Below are positions 9,413 to 18,633 of a stretch of 64,000 nucleotides of DNA, piece after piece; position 1 is the stretch's first letter, and each line of letters opens with the position of its first letter. Origin of the DNA: Owenia fusiformis (Eukaryota; Annelida; Polychaeta; Sabellida; Oweniidae); NCBI GenBank assembly GCA_903813345.2, contig CAIIXF020000008.1:14118822-14182821 (forward strand), read 5' to 3'. Below the pieces are notes generated by a model. That model searched no databases. It was not told where the DNA came from and saw only the letters and a program-made list of their open reading frames with translations. The translations under genes and the position numbers were made by a program.

Positions 9413-9736
9413 ATGGAGTTGTGTAAATTTATCAAATATCAAATTAATGCCTTACCTTCCTGGTCGCTGAGCAAGAAGGTATACTCCAAACAGTTAGACA
9501 AATTAATAAACATGACCTCATTGTGTTACAAATGTCACTTAATATATCCAATCATGAACATCCATAGTCTCCCTTGTGGTCATCATGTTTGCTCCAAGTG
9601 TAAATATATCCTAACATCAGATGAACTATTAGGTTGTGCAGAGTGTATACGAAAATGGAAAGATGATCCCTCATGTTGTGCCAGCTGTTTAGCAGAAATC
9701 ACTTATTTAGGGGAGGAACATAAATGTCCAGGTTAA
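9413..9736 (+). CDS. Small RING-finger protein A
   Basis: 107 residues. Cysteine and histidine spacing fits a C3HC4 RING: CYKC, then PCGHHVCSKC, then CAEC, followed by an additional CxxC (CASC) and a terminal C. The N-terminal 35 residues (LPSWSLSKKVYSKQL) are conserved in all copies. RING domains commonly act as ubiquitin E3 ligases; substrate is unknown. It lies 193 bp after the TQT ORF, downstream of an A-rich leader with AATAAATAAATAAA, and no clear acceptor is seen. It could be translated from a further spliced RNA or by internal initiation. Confidence 0.8.
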   Translation: MELCKFIKYQINALPSWSLSKKVYSKQLDKLINMTSLCYKCHLIYPIMNIHSLPCGHHVCSKCKYILTSDELLGCAECIRKWKDDPSCCASCLAEITYLGEEHKCPG

Positions 9737-11134
9737 GTTAATAAAACAGCATGATAAGATGCATTTTTGCCCATTTGAACTTGAACTACTGAAACGATTT
9801 CATTGCATGATAATGTATTTTATGAGAAAAGCATGAATTAAAGGGGAATTCATTTAAATTGCTAAATATATGCATGTGTATATATATCATATTTCACACT
9901 AATGCTTTTAACCTTTGAGCCTGCAGTTTCTAGAGGACCTGAGAATTAATAGTTGTCTGAGATTGGCCTCTACTAGAGACCTCTTTCTAGCAATGAAACG
10001 GTCCGGAGCGCCGAAGAGGTTCACGAACTTCATACGCTGTCATCTCAAGAATCCCCTTTTGATCAATTGAACCAGATGTAAATAATTAATTGATCTAATA
10101 CATATAATCACATATAACCAACTATATATATCCAAAGCATGTTTTACTAATTTAGTGCATGAGTAATAAATGCACTAAATGCACTTAGTGTGTGCGCATG
10201 ATAACTACTATGAAATATAACGTGTGTATCATCATAACATATAATCCAGGTGTACATAATTAATTGATCGAATAATTTATTAACCGATATTACCTCAGTG
10301 CCTTTGACTGAAGTGAGTTGTAAATAATGCTAACACTAATTTATTAATCACATATTTATCATATGGTATAGCAACATCTTATTGGAAGATGTTTTAACTG
10401 TATGAGAAACGATTAATTGCCTTGTGAAAGTGCCTTATTGGAGGGTACAGTTTGGCAGATTTTAAGAAGAAGTCATATAGATGGCGAAGTCAAATTGAAT
10501 ATAAGATGTTAGGTATAGAGATAAGTTAGATAAGTTTAGTCAAGTATCATCATTGCATGTATTCATACATATTACTCACATAGTAATCACATTTACTCAC
10601 CTTATTTAACCATTATAACATGATAATATATTAATCACTAATAAAATAACAAAAGAAGAAGATGACTTCAGAGACGAGTAGCTCCTACAAAGATGAACTA
10701 AAGAATCACCAGGTGCCATCTATCAATGGATCACACAACATATGAACGCTGAATGCGGATTATGATCAGTGATATCGATAATGAATATGGACGCTGAAGG
10801 TGAACCTAGCAAATGCTATGAAGAGAAGAGAATGGATAGAGACATTTACTTAGGCATATCCATACTGCTACAACAATTCATAAACACTAATAGTGATATG
10901 AAGACGGATACTAAGAATAAAGTTTAACAGTTAATTAAACTATGAACTCTGGAGCATGAAAGTAATCCTGGTCTTTCACCACATTCATTGGAACCAGGAA
11001 CCACGTCAACCCACAGGGTTGTTGCGCGGCCGGAATGTGGTATATCATCTCTAAAATATAAAATAAAAATAAAATAAATAAATAAATAAGTGATTTATAT
11101 TGTAAAGTAAATTAACCAGGTATGGTTAATTTCT
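9737..11134 (+). other. Long non-coding 3' region of element A
   Basis: 1.4 kb without a recognisable gene. It holds a possible hairpin (GACCTCTT near 9,977 against AAGAGGTTC near 10,013), repeats of the motif GTAAATAATTAATTGATC (near 10,079, and a GTACATAATT variant near 10,250) that recur in B and C, and the pseudoknot-like element at 10,967-11,041. Confidence 0.65.
10967..11041 (+). ncRNA. Candidate pseudoknot RNA element, copy A
   Basis: CCTGGT (10,967-10,972) can pair with ACCAGG (10,993-10,998). ACCACATTC (10,978-10,986) can pair with GAATGTGGT (11,033-11,041). The pairings interleave, as in a pseudoknot. CAACCC-ACA-GGGTTG (11,007-11,021) is a further hairpin. The C copies conserve all stems; the third pair of the long stem changes from C-G to T-A. 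Possible roles include packaging, export, stability or priming. This is a pairing by eye, not a computed fold. Confidence 0.6.
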
Positions 11135-11147
11135 AAAGAAGGGGAGA
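11135..11147 (+). other. Polypurine tract of element A
   Basis: AAAGAAGGGGAGA directly precedes the 3' LTR (one T between), the expected plus-strand primer position. Confidence 0.85.
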
Positions 11148-11148
11148 T

Positions 11149-11771
11149 TGTTATGATTCGGTCAGTTCGTAATTATATTTAATTATATATAATTACTTTA
11201 TTATTTATTTATTATTTATATCCAATATAAAATACCATTTATATTTAGTATATTCAAACATTGTAAAGATCTTGCTGCTTTCTTATGATTAATGACTATT
11301 TAGACCTCAGTTTGCTTTAGTGCAGGGGAATCCCTACGCTACTATATTCAGCCAAAACGAAGATATATCAATGAATTCTGACAAGTTAAAACTTCCAACA
11401 ACCAATCACAACTCAGAATTATGATTTGAATCTTGCTTACATAAGCATGAAATCAGCAATATTCTTACTTATATTTGCACAATTTTGACAGGTAAAATAA
11501 TGTATTTTACCTAGTATATAAAGAAGCCAGCAAGATCTGCTTATTCAGTAAGTTTTACTCACTCACAACGATGCTCAACAATTGATGAAAGGAGAAACAA
11601 TAACAAGCGAATCTACCGAAACTCTGTTGGCCGGATCAATCTCAAGAAGAATTGGAATTTGAAATAAAATTAAGAAACAAAACAAAGGAGTCGTGTTCAA
11701 TTAGGTAGTCAGGAACCCTGCGAGTACCGAAGGACCACAAGATCCCGAAGCGACAGTTACGATACGTAACA
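11149..11771 (+). repeat. 3' LTR of element A
   Basis: A 623-bp copy of the LTR at 5,819-6,443, with three substitutions and a 2-bp indel between them. It ends CGTAACA and is followed by the target duplication CATG, whose ATG is the env B start. Confidence 0.95.
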
Positions 11772-11772
11772 C

Positions 11773-14259
11773 ATGGGGATGAGATCTAATCTTATGGTAA
11801 TTCTGATGATGGTCTGTGGCGTGATAGCAGGATGTCAAGCTGTAATATTGAGACAAAATTACGGAACTTATTTTGTGCCGATAAAAGAACCGATAACGCA
11901 ACATAGAAATTACTTCCATATAACGTATAAAATGAAGGCAAGCGTATCGGTACCTGATGAAATTGTCAGACACGCTAATTTTGAATGTCAACCAAATGGC
12001 TATATTCATAAACAAACGTGTGAACAATTAAAAATGTTAATGAAAATCTTATTAACCAAAATAACGCAACATCAAAATAATATAATGTCAATAGTTCCTC
12101 GTGCAAGTAAAAGGCAAATCAAAACAAAGAGAGATTCAATATTATCTCCAATAGGCGGTTTTATCGGTGGGATATTTGGATTGGCTACTGAAAGAAGTGT
12201 CAATATATTAAAATCGCATATAATCCACTTAGAATCCTTTGGAAATATAACCGCGGGAAAATTAAATACTTTTCAAAATCAATTGCATGGCTTTATGGTT
12301 CTTTCGAATAACAGAACAGAGAATATCATGACGTCTGAAAAATTAAATCATGCGTCATTAAATCAATTGCGTGAATACATTAATAACATTGATCGTCAGT
12401 TAGGAATTGAAGCTAAATCTATTAACGATCTTAGAAATGATGTTTTAAAAGTATCAGGAATGGTGACCGCTATGTTTAAATACACCTCTGAATTATTAAT
12501 CAATTTACAATTTGCTGAAAGCAATTTATATCGAAAAGTAATCGCCCTCCAAAAGGCGAATAAAGGGTATCTATCACCACAATTAATTAACGCAGAAATG
12601 CTAAATAATTCAATTCAGGAGGTTAAATCAAAACTGAGACGCGAATATCCTGAATTTACTCTAGTTCACGAAAACCCAGGGTATTATTATGAAAACCAAA
12701 TTCTGACATACGCTCGTTCAGAAAAATGTTTATATTTCACCCTGGAATTACCATTGACAACCGTAAGGGAATCTTACAAAATATTTCAAATTAAAACATT
12801 TCCTGTGCCAATCCCGCGTGGAATAAACTTGAGAAACGATGTATCCAATCATTCAGTAATATTAAGCAATCAAGAGAAATATTTTGGGATCAATGAGGCT
12901 GGGAATTATTTTACGGAACTAGATGATCGTGATTATTTCAGTTGTAAATTAAGTAAATTTCAAAACTGTGATATCATGTATAAAGTAAGGGCGCGTTCAA
13001 ATCCCACATGCTATTCTGCACTGTTCTTTGACGATCAACGCGATATATTGAAATTCTGTAAATTCACGTATCTAATACAAAACAAAATATTTACAAATGT
13101 GATTGAATTAAAGGATAATGCTTTACTAATATCTACTAATTCGAAAGGAATCTGGCATTCAAAATGTAAGGGAAAACCGTCAAAACAAGTAACAAATTGT
13201 AATTTATGTAAAGTCAAACTACCATGTCAGTGCGACTTATCTATCGGAGACATGTATGTTCCTGAAAAGATTGGTTGCGAAAATAATTCCCTTCAATTAA
13301 ATTATGAATACGCGGTTAATGTTCCGTATATCTTTCATTTTTTCGGTCTGAAACATTTAGAAGGAATATCCGGTAATTCATATGATTTAGATGAGCCGAT
13401 TGCTAATAATCCGAAAATAAAAATTCACGAACAGAAATGGCAAAATATTAATGCCAAAGATAAAGTTTTTAAAGCAGATTTACAAAGATTAGCGTTTAAA
13501 GTTAGCCAAAACAAACCAATTCACTTTAACGCGAATATACAACCTATGTCTGATAATTTTGGAAGTTCTTGGTGGCCTGAGTCTACCACAAAGGTAATTA
13601 ACATTGTGATGTGGGTAATTTGCCTCATATCAATCATTTTGAGTATCTACGTTATATTGAAAATGCGAGGAATCGTTTTAGCTATCGCTGCGATGAAAAT
13701 TGTAAACACAGAAGCCAGACAGTTTAGCAATAAGCCAGTACTTCTAGAACAAGGAAGTATACAAACGGCGGAAACTAAAGAGGTCGGTCATGTTGAACTT
13801 TGGAACATTATCTTACTTGTATTCGTTACAGCGTATGTTGTTGTTAAGTCAGTCATGTTGATCCGCAAAGTGTTTCAAACATATGTATACAGGCAAACTC
13901 CAAGGAGGGGTGTACGTCTAATGATGGAACTAATATCGCCGCAGTCTAGGGTTCAGATTCCGGTAATCGAGTTAAAGGTTGCATATCATAGGGTACAATT
14001 GGTACAACGTGATTCAATACATGAGATCAGAGCTCAACACACTTACTTTAAAAGTTATTTAGAGGTCAATTGGGGGCAGATTAAGTTCATGTTAGATGAC
14101 GCGGAAATGAAGTTAGGTCTTCCTAGTAAAATACCAATTCCATATATTGAAAGGGGAGTCATTGATCATTTGTTGCATGAACCATATGTAATCCGATTCT
14201 ATTGTGAAATTGATAAGAATGTGTTCATTCTCATACCAAAAGAGAGAATGGTAGTGTAA
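11773..14259 (+). CDS. env: Env B: class I fusion-type envelope glycoprotein
   Basis: An intact 828-residue frame. Signal peptide about 1-24 (MVILMMVCGVIAG core), then LRQNYG, shared with family C. Basic cleavage site KTKR near residue 118 is followed by a fusion-peptide-like SPIGGFIGGIFGL segment and a long helical region. The Cys-rich module (CNLCKVKLPCQCDL...PEKIGC) lies near 478-502. Two hydrophobic segments are near 611-633 and 678-699, then the conserved C-terminal domain (WGQIKFMLDD...EPYVIRFY). Element A inserted at its ATG, so its predicted splice acceptor and donor (5,728 and 5,782) are now 6 kb upstream. The frame is undamaged, which fits a recent insertion. Confidence 0.88.
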   Translation: MGMRSNLMVILMMVCGVIAGCQAVILRQNYGTYFVPIKEPITQHRNYFHITYKMKASVSVPDEIVRHANFECQPNGYIHKQTCEQLKMLMKILLTKITQHQNNIMSIVPRASKRQIKTKRDSILSPIGGFIGGIFGLATERSVNILKSHIIHLESFGNITAGKLNTFQNQLHGFMVLSNNRTENIMTSEKLNHASLNQLREYINNIDRQLGIEAKSINDLRNDVLKVSGMVTAMFKYTSELLINLQFAESNLYRKVIALQKANKGYLSPQLINAEMLNNSIQEVKSKLRREYPEFTLVHENPGYYYENQILTYARSEKCLYFTLELPLTTVRESYKIFQIKTFPVPIPRGINLRNDVSNHSVILSNQEKYFGINEAGNYFTELDDRDYFSCKLSKFQNCDIMYKVRARSNPTCYSALFFDDQRDILKFCKFTYLIQNKIFTNVIELKDNALLISTNSKGIWHSKCKGKPSKQVTNCNLCKVKLPCQCDLSIGDMYVPEKIGCENNSLQLNYEYAVNVPYIFHFFGLKHLEGISGNSYDLDEPIANNPKIKIHEQKWQNINAKDKVFKADLQRLAFKVSQNKPIHFNANIQPMSDNFGSSWWPESTTKVINIVMWVICLISIILSIYVILKMRGIVLAIAAMKIVNTEARQFSNKPVLLEQGSIQTAETKEVGHVELWNIILLVFVTAYVVVKSVMLIRKVFQTYVYRQTPRRGVRLMMELISPQSRVQIPVIELKVAYHRVQLVQRDSIHEIRAQHTYFKSYLEVNWGQIKFMLDDAEMKLGLPSKIPIPYIERGVIDHLLHEPYVIRFYCEIDKNVFILIPKERMVV

Positions 14260-14282
14260 TAAGTTATTGTATGTTATTCCAG

Positions 14283-14482
14283 TGGCTCAAGCACAAATAC
14301 CATCTTTCTGGAACTTTCGGGCAGAGAAAGTTGACAAGTCCACCCAAACAGAAAATACCAAAGGCGAGGTTAAGAGAGAGGTACCAGTGCCAGTGACTAC
14401 CCCAGATATCCAACCCATGGTTGAAAGCACCGTCCTGGCGGGGGTTCACATAGAGAAAATTTCTCACATGAAATATGTATGA
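14283..14482 (+). CDS. TQT-motif accessory protein B (exon 2, splice-created start)
   Basis: The acceptor GTTATTCCAG ends at 14,282, 23 bp after env B. With A supplied by the donor exon ending at 5,781, the start would be created at the junction and the protein begins M-A-Q-A-Q. It carries DKSTQTE, a canonical LC8-type KxTQT motif, an acidic/basic/Pro linker and the conserved C-terminal HIEKIS...K-Y element. About 67 residues. Without splicing the conserved frame has no ATG at its start. Expression in this copy is doubtful because element A now lies in the intron. Confidence 0.62.
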
Positions 14483-14785
14483 AGTAGATTCTGGACTCTG
14501 GGAACTTTACAACAAGAAAACCATTTTGGACAATCCTTGAAATATAAAAACTTCGACAAACGACAAGCAAAATAATTTAGACTATTCGCGGAATATTAGA
14601 CATTATTCATGACATAATAAGGACTACCGAAAGAACATTATAAACCAATAGAACTCTCTACAATTATATAAACAGGAGGGAAACCAAAACGCACAGAATA
14701 ACTTTATTGTATAAAAAAAAACAAAAAAAAAACTAATGATTTAATAAGGAAAGAATTAAATAAAAAAAATAAATATTGTTCAAAT

Positions 14786-15130
14786 ATGGAGTTAGTTGAA
14801 TTAATTATGTTGGAGAAAGTTTCTTATTTGCCCTCTTGGTCTTTGACAAGGCGAGTTATATTAAAAAAATTGTTGGTATTGAAAAATATGACCAATATAT
14901 GTTGCCTTTGTCGAAAAACTTCCCACATATATAATTTAAACAAAATACCTTGTAATCATTATGTCTGTGCAGATTGTAAAATACAATTAGCCCCTCATCC
15001 TGATGTCCAAATCCAGAACCTCAAAGCCTGTCCTCAGTGTGTGAATGAATGGAAGAATGATGAGTCAATTTGTTCAGTTTGTTTTAGTGAAGTATCTTAT
15101 AAAGGGGAAACACATTTTTGCCCGGGTTAA
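14786..15130 (+). CDS. Small RING-finger protein B
   Basis: 114 residues. C3HC4 spacing: CCLC, then PCNHYVCADC, then CPQC, with an extra CSVC and a final FCPG. Shares LPSWSL near the N-terminus with RING A, so the genes are homologous. It begins ATGGAGTTAG after a strongly A-rich leader (14,711-14,785), as in A. Presumed ubiquitin-ligase-type function; substrate unknown. Confidence 0.8.
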   Translation: MELVELIMLEKVSYLPSWSLTRRVILKKLLVLKNMTNICCLCRKTSHIYNLNKIPCNHYVCADCKIQLAPHPDVQIQNLKACPQCVNEWKNDESICSVCFSEVSYKGETHFCPG

Positions 15131-16445
15131 GTTGAGCTCTGATCCAATGTAGTATGATAAATGATCTTTGTGTAAAGAAGGGATGTTCATGAATAGGTGT
15201 ATACTGTATATGGGAGATGTGCGGTCCATAGCTTTAAGATATATATAACCACTAACGCTTTATAATTAGGGTCAGCAGCGCAAGAGGGCTTGAAAGTTAA
15301 TATCCTTTCGGGGAGATACAGTCCGGTGCACAGAAGAGACCCACTCAATTGGCTTACATTTTAATGCACATCTCCCGGTAATTTAAGATAAGAAAACAGG
15401 TGTAAATAATTAATTGATCGATATGATAAGATGTAAATAATAATCTAATATGATATTATATAATCAATTAATATTATGTGTGTATACAATAATACACTAA
15501 AATGAAAATATATCGCATGAAATACACAACTACCTCAAGCACCATAACTGAGATGCTTTGTAAAGGGCATATATTGAAAGTTAAAGACCATCATTTATAG
15601 ATGGCGTAATAAATTTGAAGATGAAAAGTGATAAGTTGAGAAGTAAAGGTTGCAAGATGAGTATGTACAAATGATAATGCATCATGTCACATAGTTGCAT
15701 GGTATCATTAATAATATTATTATATTATAATCTAATAAAAATTACTAGTACAATCAGAAAATAAAATAAAAATACTAATACGTGTGAAATATATAATTAT
15801 ATTAATCTGCAAACGATCTGATCTGATCTGATGCCGATGATCCGTTGATGCCTAGGAGAAGATGGCGACGATGACGATAGATGTCACTGCAATATTCAAC
15901 TAGCAGCTGATATATGAAATTCACGTTTACCTGAATTTCCGTTTGTGTTATATATGGACGCTCTCCAGTGCAGTATATACTCAACGACATCTATACAATA
16001 AGGGTGATACATGTGAATATAGAGACACCAGTTATATGTGCCTATTTCACGAACGCTAAGGAGAGAATTTATGAAACTTGTGAATATAGAGACACCAACT
16101 ATTATAGTGCCTATTTCACGAACGCTAAGGAGAATGCAATTGTGAATCTAGAGACGTTAATAAAATGCCTAGATTTACGGATGCTGCAGAATATTAACAG
16201 CCAAGCGAGACTTTATTATGATGATGCAGAATGATATTTATATAAACGCTGAAACAGTGATATATAATTACCGTCATTATACAACCAGTGATATATGAAC
16301 GCTGAAAGCAGAGTTGATAGCACCGCCAAGAAAGATGCTCTACAATACAGCCGAATGAAGAGGATATGAGACATTGTTATATGCCATATCAGACAATTAT
16401 TTCATATAAACGATAATGATATATTTTAGTGGGGCACTAAAATTT
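15131..16445 (+). other. Long non-coding 3' region of element B
   Basis: No gene recognised. It holds the UNCG-hairpin element (15,269-15,342), GTAAATAATTAATTGATC near 15,403, and two direct repeats of about 60 bp around GTGAATATAGAGACACCA (16,012 and 16,080). A purine tract AAGGAGGGGTGG (16,446-16,457) leads into the LTR. Confidence 0.65.
15269..15342 (+). ncRNA. Candidate UNCG-hairpin RNA element, copy B
   Basis: GGGTC (15,269-15,273) can pair with GACCC (15,338-15,342). Inside, TCCT-TTCG-GGGA (15,303-15,314) forms a hairpin with a UUCG tetraloop. The B fragment at 37,674-37,747 has TCCT-CTCG-AGGA, so one pair changes from U-G to U-A. The C copies have CCC-TCCG-GGG and CCC-TTCG-GGG. GAAAGT and CAGAAGAGAC are conserved nearby. 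Paired by eye; role unknown. Confidence 0.55.
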
Positions 16446-16458
16446 AAGGAGGGGTGGT

Positions 16459-17206
16459 TGTTACCACTCACTTTTTGACATTAATTAGTCAATTAATTTA
16501 TTTATTATATTATTTAATATCATTGATATTTATTTTGATATCACTGATATTTATACCAATATTGTAAAGAATCTGATAGTAATTGTTACTATTTTGTATT
16601 ATGTTGGTTCAACCAGGTAGCAGTCGATGGAGTTAATATTTGATTGACACCTGAGATTGTACTAAGTAACTTGATACTAGTTTAAACTGGTTGAGCTAAT
16701 AATAGTACAAGATTCTATTTTCAAGCTTATTCTGTCAGGTGGAACTAATATATCAGTAACCACTTTTAGCAGGTTTTTAGCAGGTTTCTGATGCAATACG
16801 CGTGGGCGATTGTGCAATTATTGCACAACATTCACTCATTATTGCATAATCCTGACAGAATGATTTATGTAATTTTACTTGTATATAAGCAACCACGGAT
16901 TCACAATAAAACATTCTGAATTGGGATCGCCTTCTGAAACATTCAACATTTGGATCACAACTACTATACTCTAAATTCATACTTTGGATCGCACAATCTG
17001 ATGTTCTAATACGGGATCACCTTAGCGAATACTCTTGAGCCGAGAATACAAGTCGAAGATTGTGAATCCAGGTTGCAGATGAAGACATAAATAAAGAACA
17101 AACAATTTACAACAGCATTTGTTAATCGTTATCGAGATGAGATACCTGTGAGTACCGGAAACCTACAAGATCTCGGAATAATTAAACTACAATCACGTAA
17201 CCGTCA
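16459..17206 (+). repeat. 3' LTR of element B
   Basis: Starts TGTTACCAC after the purine tract. TATATAA at 16,882-16,888, AATAAA at 16,905-16,910 and 17,090-17,095, and the shared GTGAGTACC...ACAAGATC motif near 17,146-17,172. The end is taken at GTCA (17,206). The following 16 bases are also shared with the LTR B at 39,326, so the boundary could be as far as about 17,222, or leader sequence was retained. Confidence 0.85.
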
Positions 17207-17222
17207 CGGGTGATTGGGTTCA

Positions 17223-17967
17223 CTATGATAAACCATGAAAAACTACCGGTCACTATGACATCAGCTAGATGGCAAAACGCTATCAAATCCGAGGGAATAA
17301 TAAAAACAGATGTTAAACGTTCTGCGGATGCTGTAAGGTCAAAAGGACCTCTACATTTTTCAGAGGCGGATCAATTGAGTTTTGATTGGGACTTTTTCGG
17401 AACAAATATATCCGATGTGATGATTTATGTTTCTTTTGCTCTGGCTGTGATCGCGATCATATCTAATATTTATGTGCTCCAGAAAATATGAAATATTCAA
17501 ATGTCACCCAAACTTGGTCAATCATTATATTGACCATAATGACATTTTATGTACTAGTGATGACGATTAAGTTTACGTTGAGAGCATGGCGTGCCGTGTG
17601 CGGAAAGCGAAGTGTACACAGGAAATCTAGATTGATATTAGAATTATCTTCATTGAGTCAACGAATGACGATACCAATAACAAAGTTACAGTATGGGTAT
17701 AACAGGTGTCAATTGACTCAGCGAGGAGTTATAAATAGTATTCAAGTTCAAACGGGACTGTTTCAAAATAATTTATCTATTGAATGGGGAGAAATCAAAT
17801 TTATATTGGACAATGAGGAAATGAATTTGAATTTGCCACCACAGGTTCCTTTACCATATGGTTATGGGAAATCTATTGGCGATATCCTATCTGAATCTTA
17901 TATTATTAGGTTTTATTATGAAATGGAAACTAACGTATTTGTCCTAATACCTTTAGCAAGGTCCTAA
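17223..17967 (+). pseudogene. env: Env A' 3' fragment
   Basis: Closely matches env A from about 8,138 to its stop. It starts abruptly after the LTR B/leader sequence, so the N-terminal two thirds are missing. A deletion of about 115 bp at 17,473 (env A 8,398-8,512) removes the end of the first hydrophobic segment and the loop, and shifts the frame. The second hydrophobic segment and the C-terminal domain remain open (17,488-17,967). Confidence 0.88.
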
Positions 17968-17992
17968 TGCGGAAATGGTTTTGAAATTTCAG

Positions 17993-18195
17993 TGGCAGAA
18001 AGACAGTTGTGACGTGTGCGGCCTACCACAGACAAGGCCACCCAGACAGATCCACCTGTAGCCCCTTCTGCTTCGACGACTGGGAAGGGGGAAGGTCCAC
18101 CACCTAATGTCGCTCAGGGGCAAACACCTGTACAAGAACATTTGGAGATGAAAAACGTATTCATTGAGCAAGTCTCTAAGACAGTCTTTAAGTGA
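17993..18195 (+). pseudogene. TQT-motif ORF A' with early stop
   Basis: The acceptor is conserved (CAG before TGGC). In the frame used by the other copies, TGA at 18,010-18,012 interrupts after six codons. The DKATQTD motif and the C-terminal VSKTVFK remain readable downstream. Confidence 0.75.
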
Positions 18196-18309
18196 ACTTA
18201 AAAGAAAGAAAATTTTTTTGAACGCTGCATAAATTTGTCGACGGTGGATCTCATTTTTGGAGGAGGGTGGAGAAATAAATACAATTACTGATTGAGTGCC
18301 ATTGAAAAT

Positions 18310-18633
18310 ATGGAGTTTTGTAAATTTGTTAAATCCCAGTTAAACACCTTACCTTCCTGGTCGCTGAGCAAGAAGGTATACTCCAAACAGTTAGACAAAT
18401 TAATAAACATGACCTCATTGTGTTACAAATGTCGCTTAATATATCCAATCATGAACATCCATAGTCTCCCTTGTGGTCATCACGTTTGCTCTAAGTGTAA
18501 ATATGTCCTAACATCAGATGAACTATTAGGTTGTGTAGAGTGTATACAAAAATGGAAAGATGATCCCTCCTGTTGTTCCAGCTGTTTAGCAGAAATCACT
18601 TATTTAGGGGAGGAACATAAATGTCCATGTTAA
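18310..18633 (+). CDS. Small RING-finger protein A'
   Basis: 107 residues, nearly identical to RING A with all zinc-ligand positions kept (CYKC, PCGHHVCSKC, CVEC, CSSC); the last residues read CPC instead of CPG. The frame survives in an otherwise broken copy, perhaps only because the copy is young. The conserved ATG is 18,310; an upstream TTG-started extension is not supported. Confidence 0.75.
   Translation: MEFCKFVKSQLNTLPSWSLSKKVYSKQLDKLINMTSLCYKCRLIYPIMNIHSLPCGHHVCSKCKYVLTSDELLGCVECIQKWKDDPSCCSSCLAEITYLGEEHKCPC

Larger units (their letters stand above)
5819..11771 (+). mobile_element. Family A element: complete LTR-env-TQT-RING-LTR copy without gag-pol
   Basis: Bounded by two LTRs of 625 and 623 bp that begin TGTTATG, end CGTAACA and differ by three substitutions and a 2-bp indel. 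A PBS-like TGG follows 2 nt after the first LTR, and a polypurine tract precedes the second. CATG flanks both outer ends (5,815-5,818 and 11,772-11,775). It is therefore a young, structurally complete insertion. Internal content is only env, the TQT ORF, the RING ORF and a 1.4-kb 3' region. Mobilisation would require gag and pol supplied in trans. It inserted at the start codon of env B; the target duplication restores that ATG. Confidence 0.92.
1..17206 (+). mobile_element. Family B env-bearing Ty3/Gypsy-type retroelement, interrupted by nested element A
   Basis: This is the most complete retroelement copy. Order: gag end, pol, 1.4-kb spacer, env, spliced TQT-motif ORF, RING ORF, 3' region, polypurine tract and LTR. 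It is split by element A at 5,819-11,771. The 5' LTR, leader and most of gag lie before the window. Continuity across the nested copy is supported by the CATG duplication (5,815-5,818 and 11,772-11,775), and by the spacer before 5,819 carrying the acceptor and donor expected upstream of env. Pol plus chromodomain plus env plus two accessory ORFs is not a layout I know from a named family. The gag knuckle shift and the pol shift near 3,680 suggest this copy is not fully functional. Membership of the left and right halves in one element is inferred. Confidence 0.8.

Noticed and set aside
15269-15342. Idea that the UNCG element is a hammerhead ribozyme
   Set aside because: The CUGANGA core with its partner GAAA and cleavage site is not present in the required arrangement.
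15802-16234. Short frames on both strands in the 3' region of B
   Set aside because: The plus-strand frame arises from two direct repeats; neither resembles a protein family, and the B fragment breaks the plus-strand frame.
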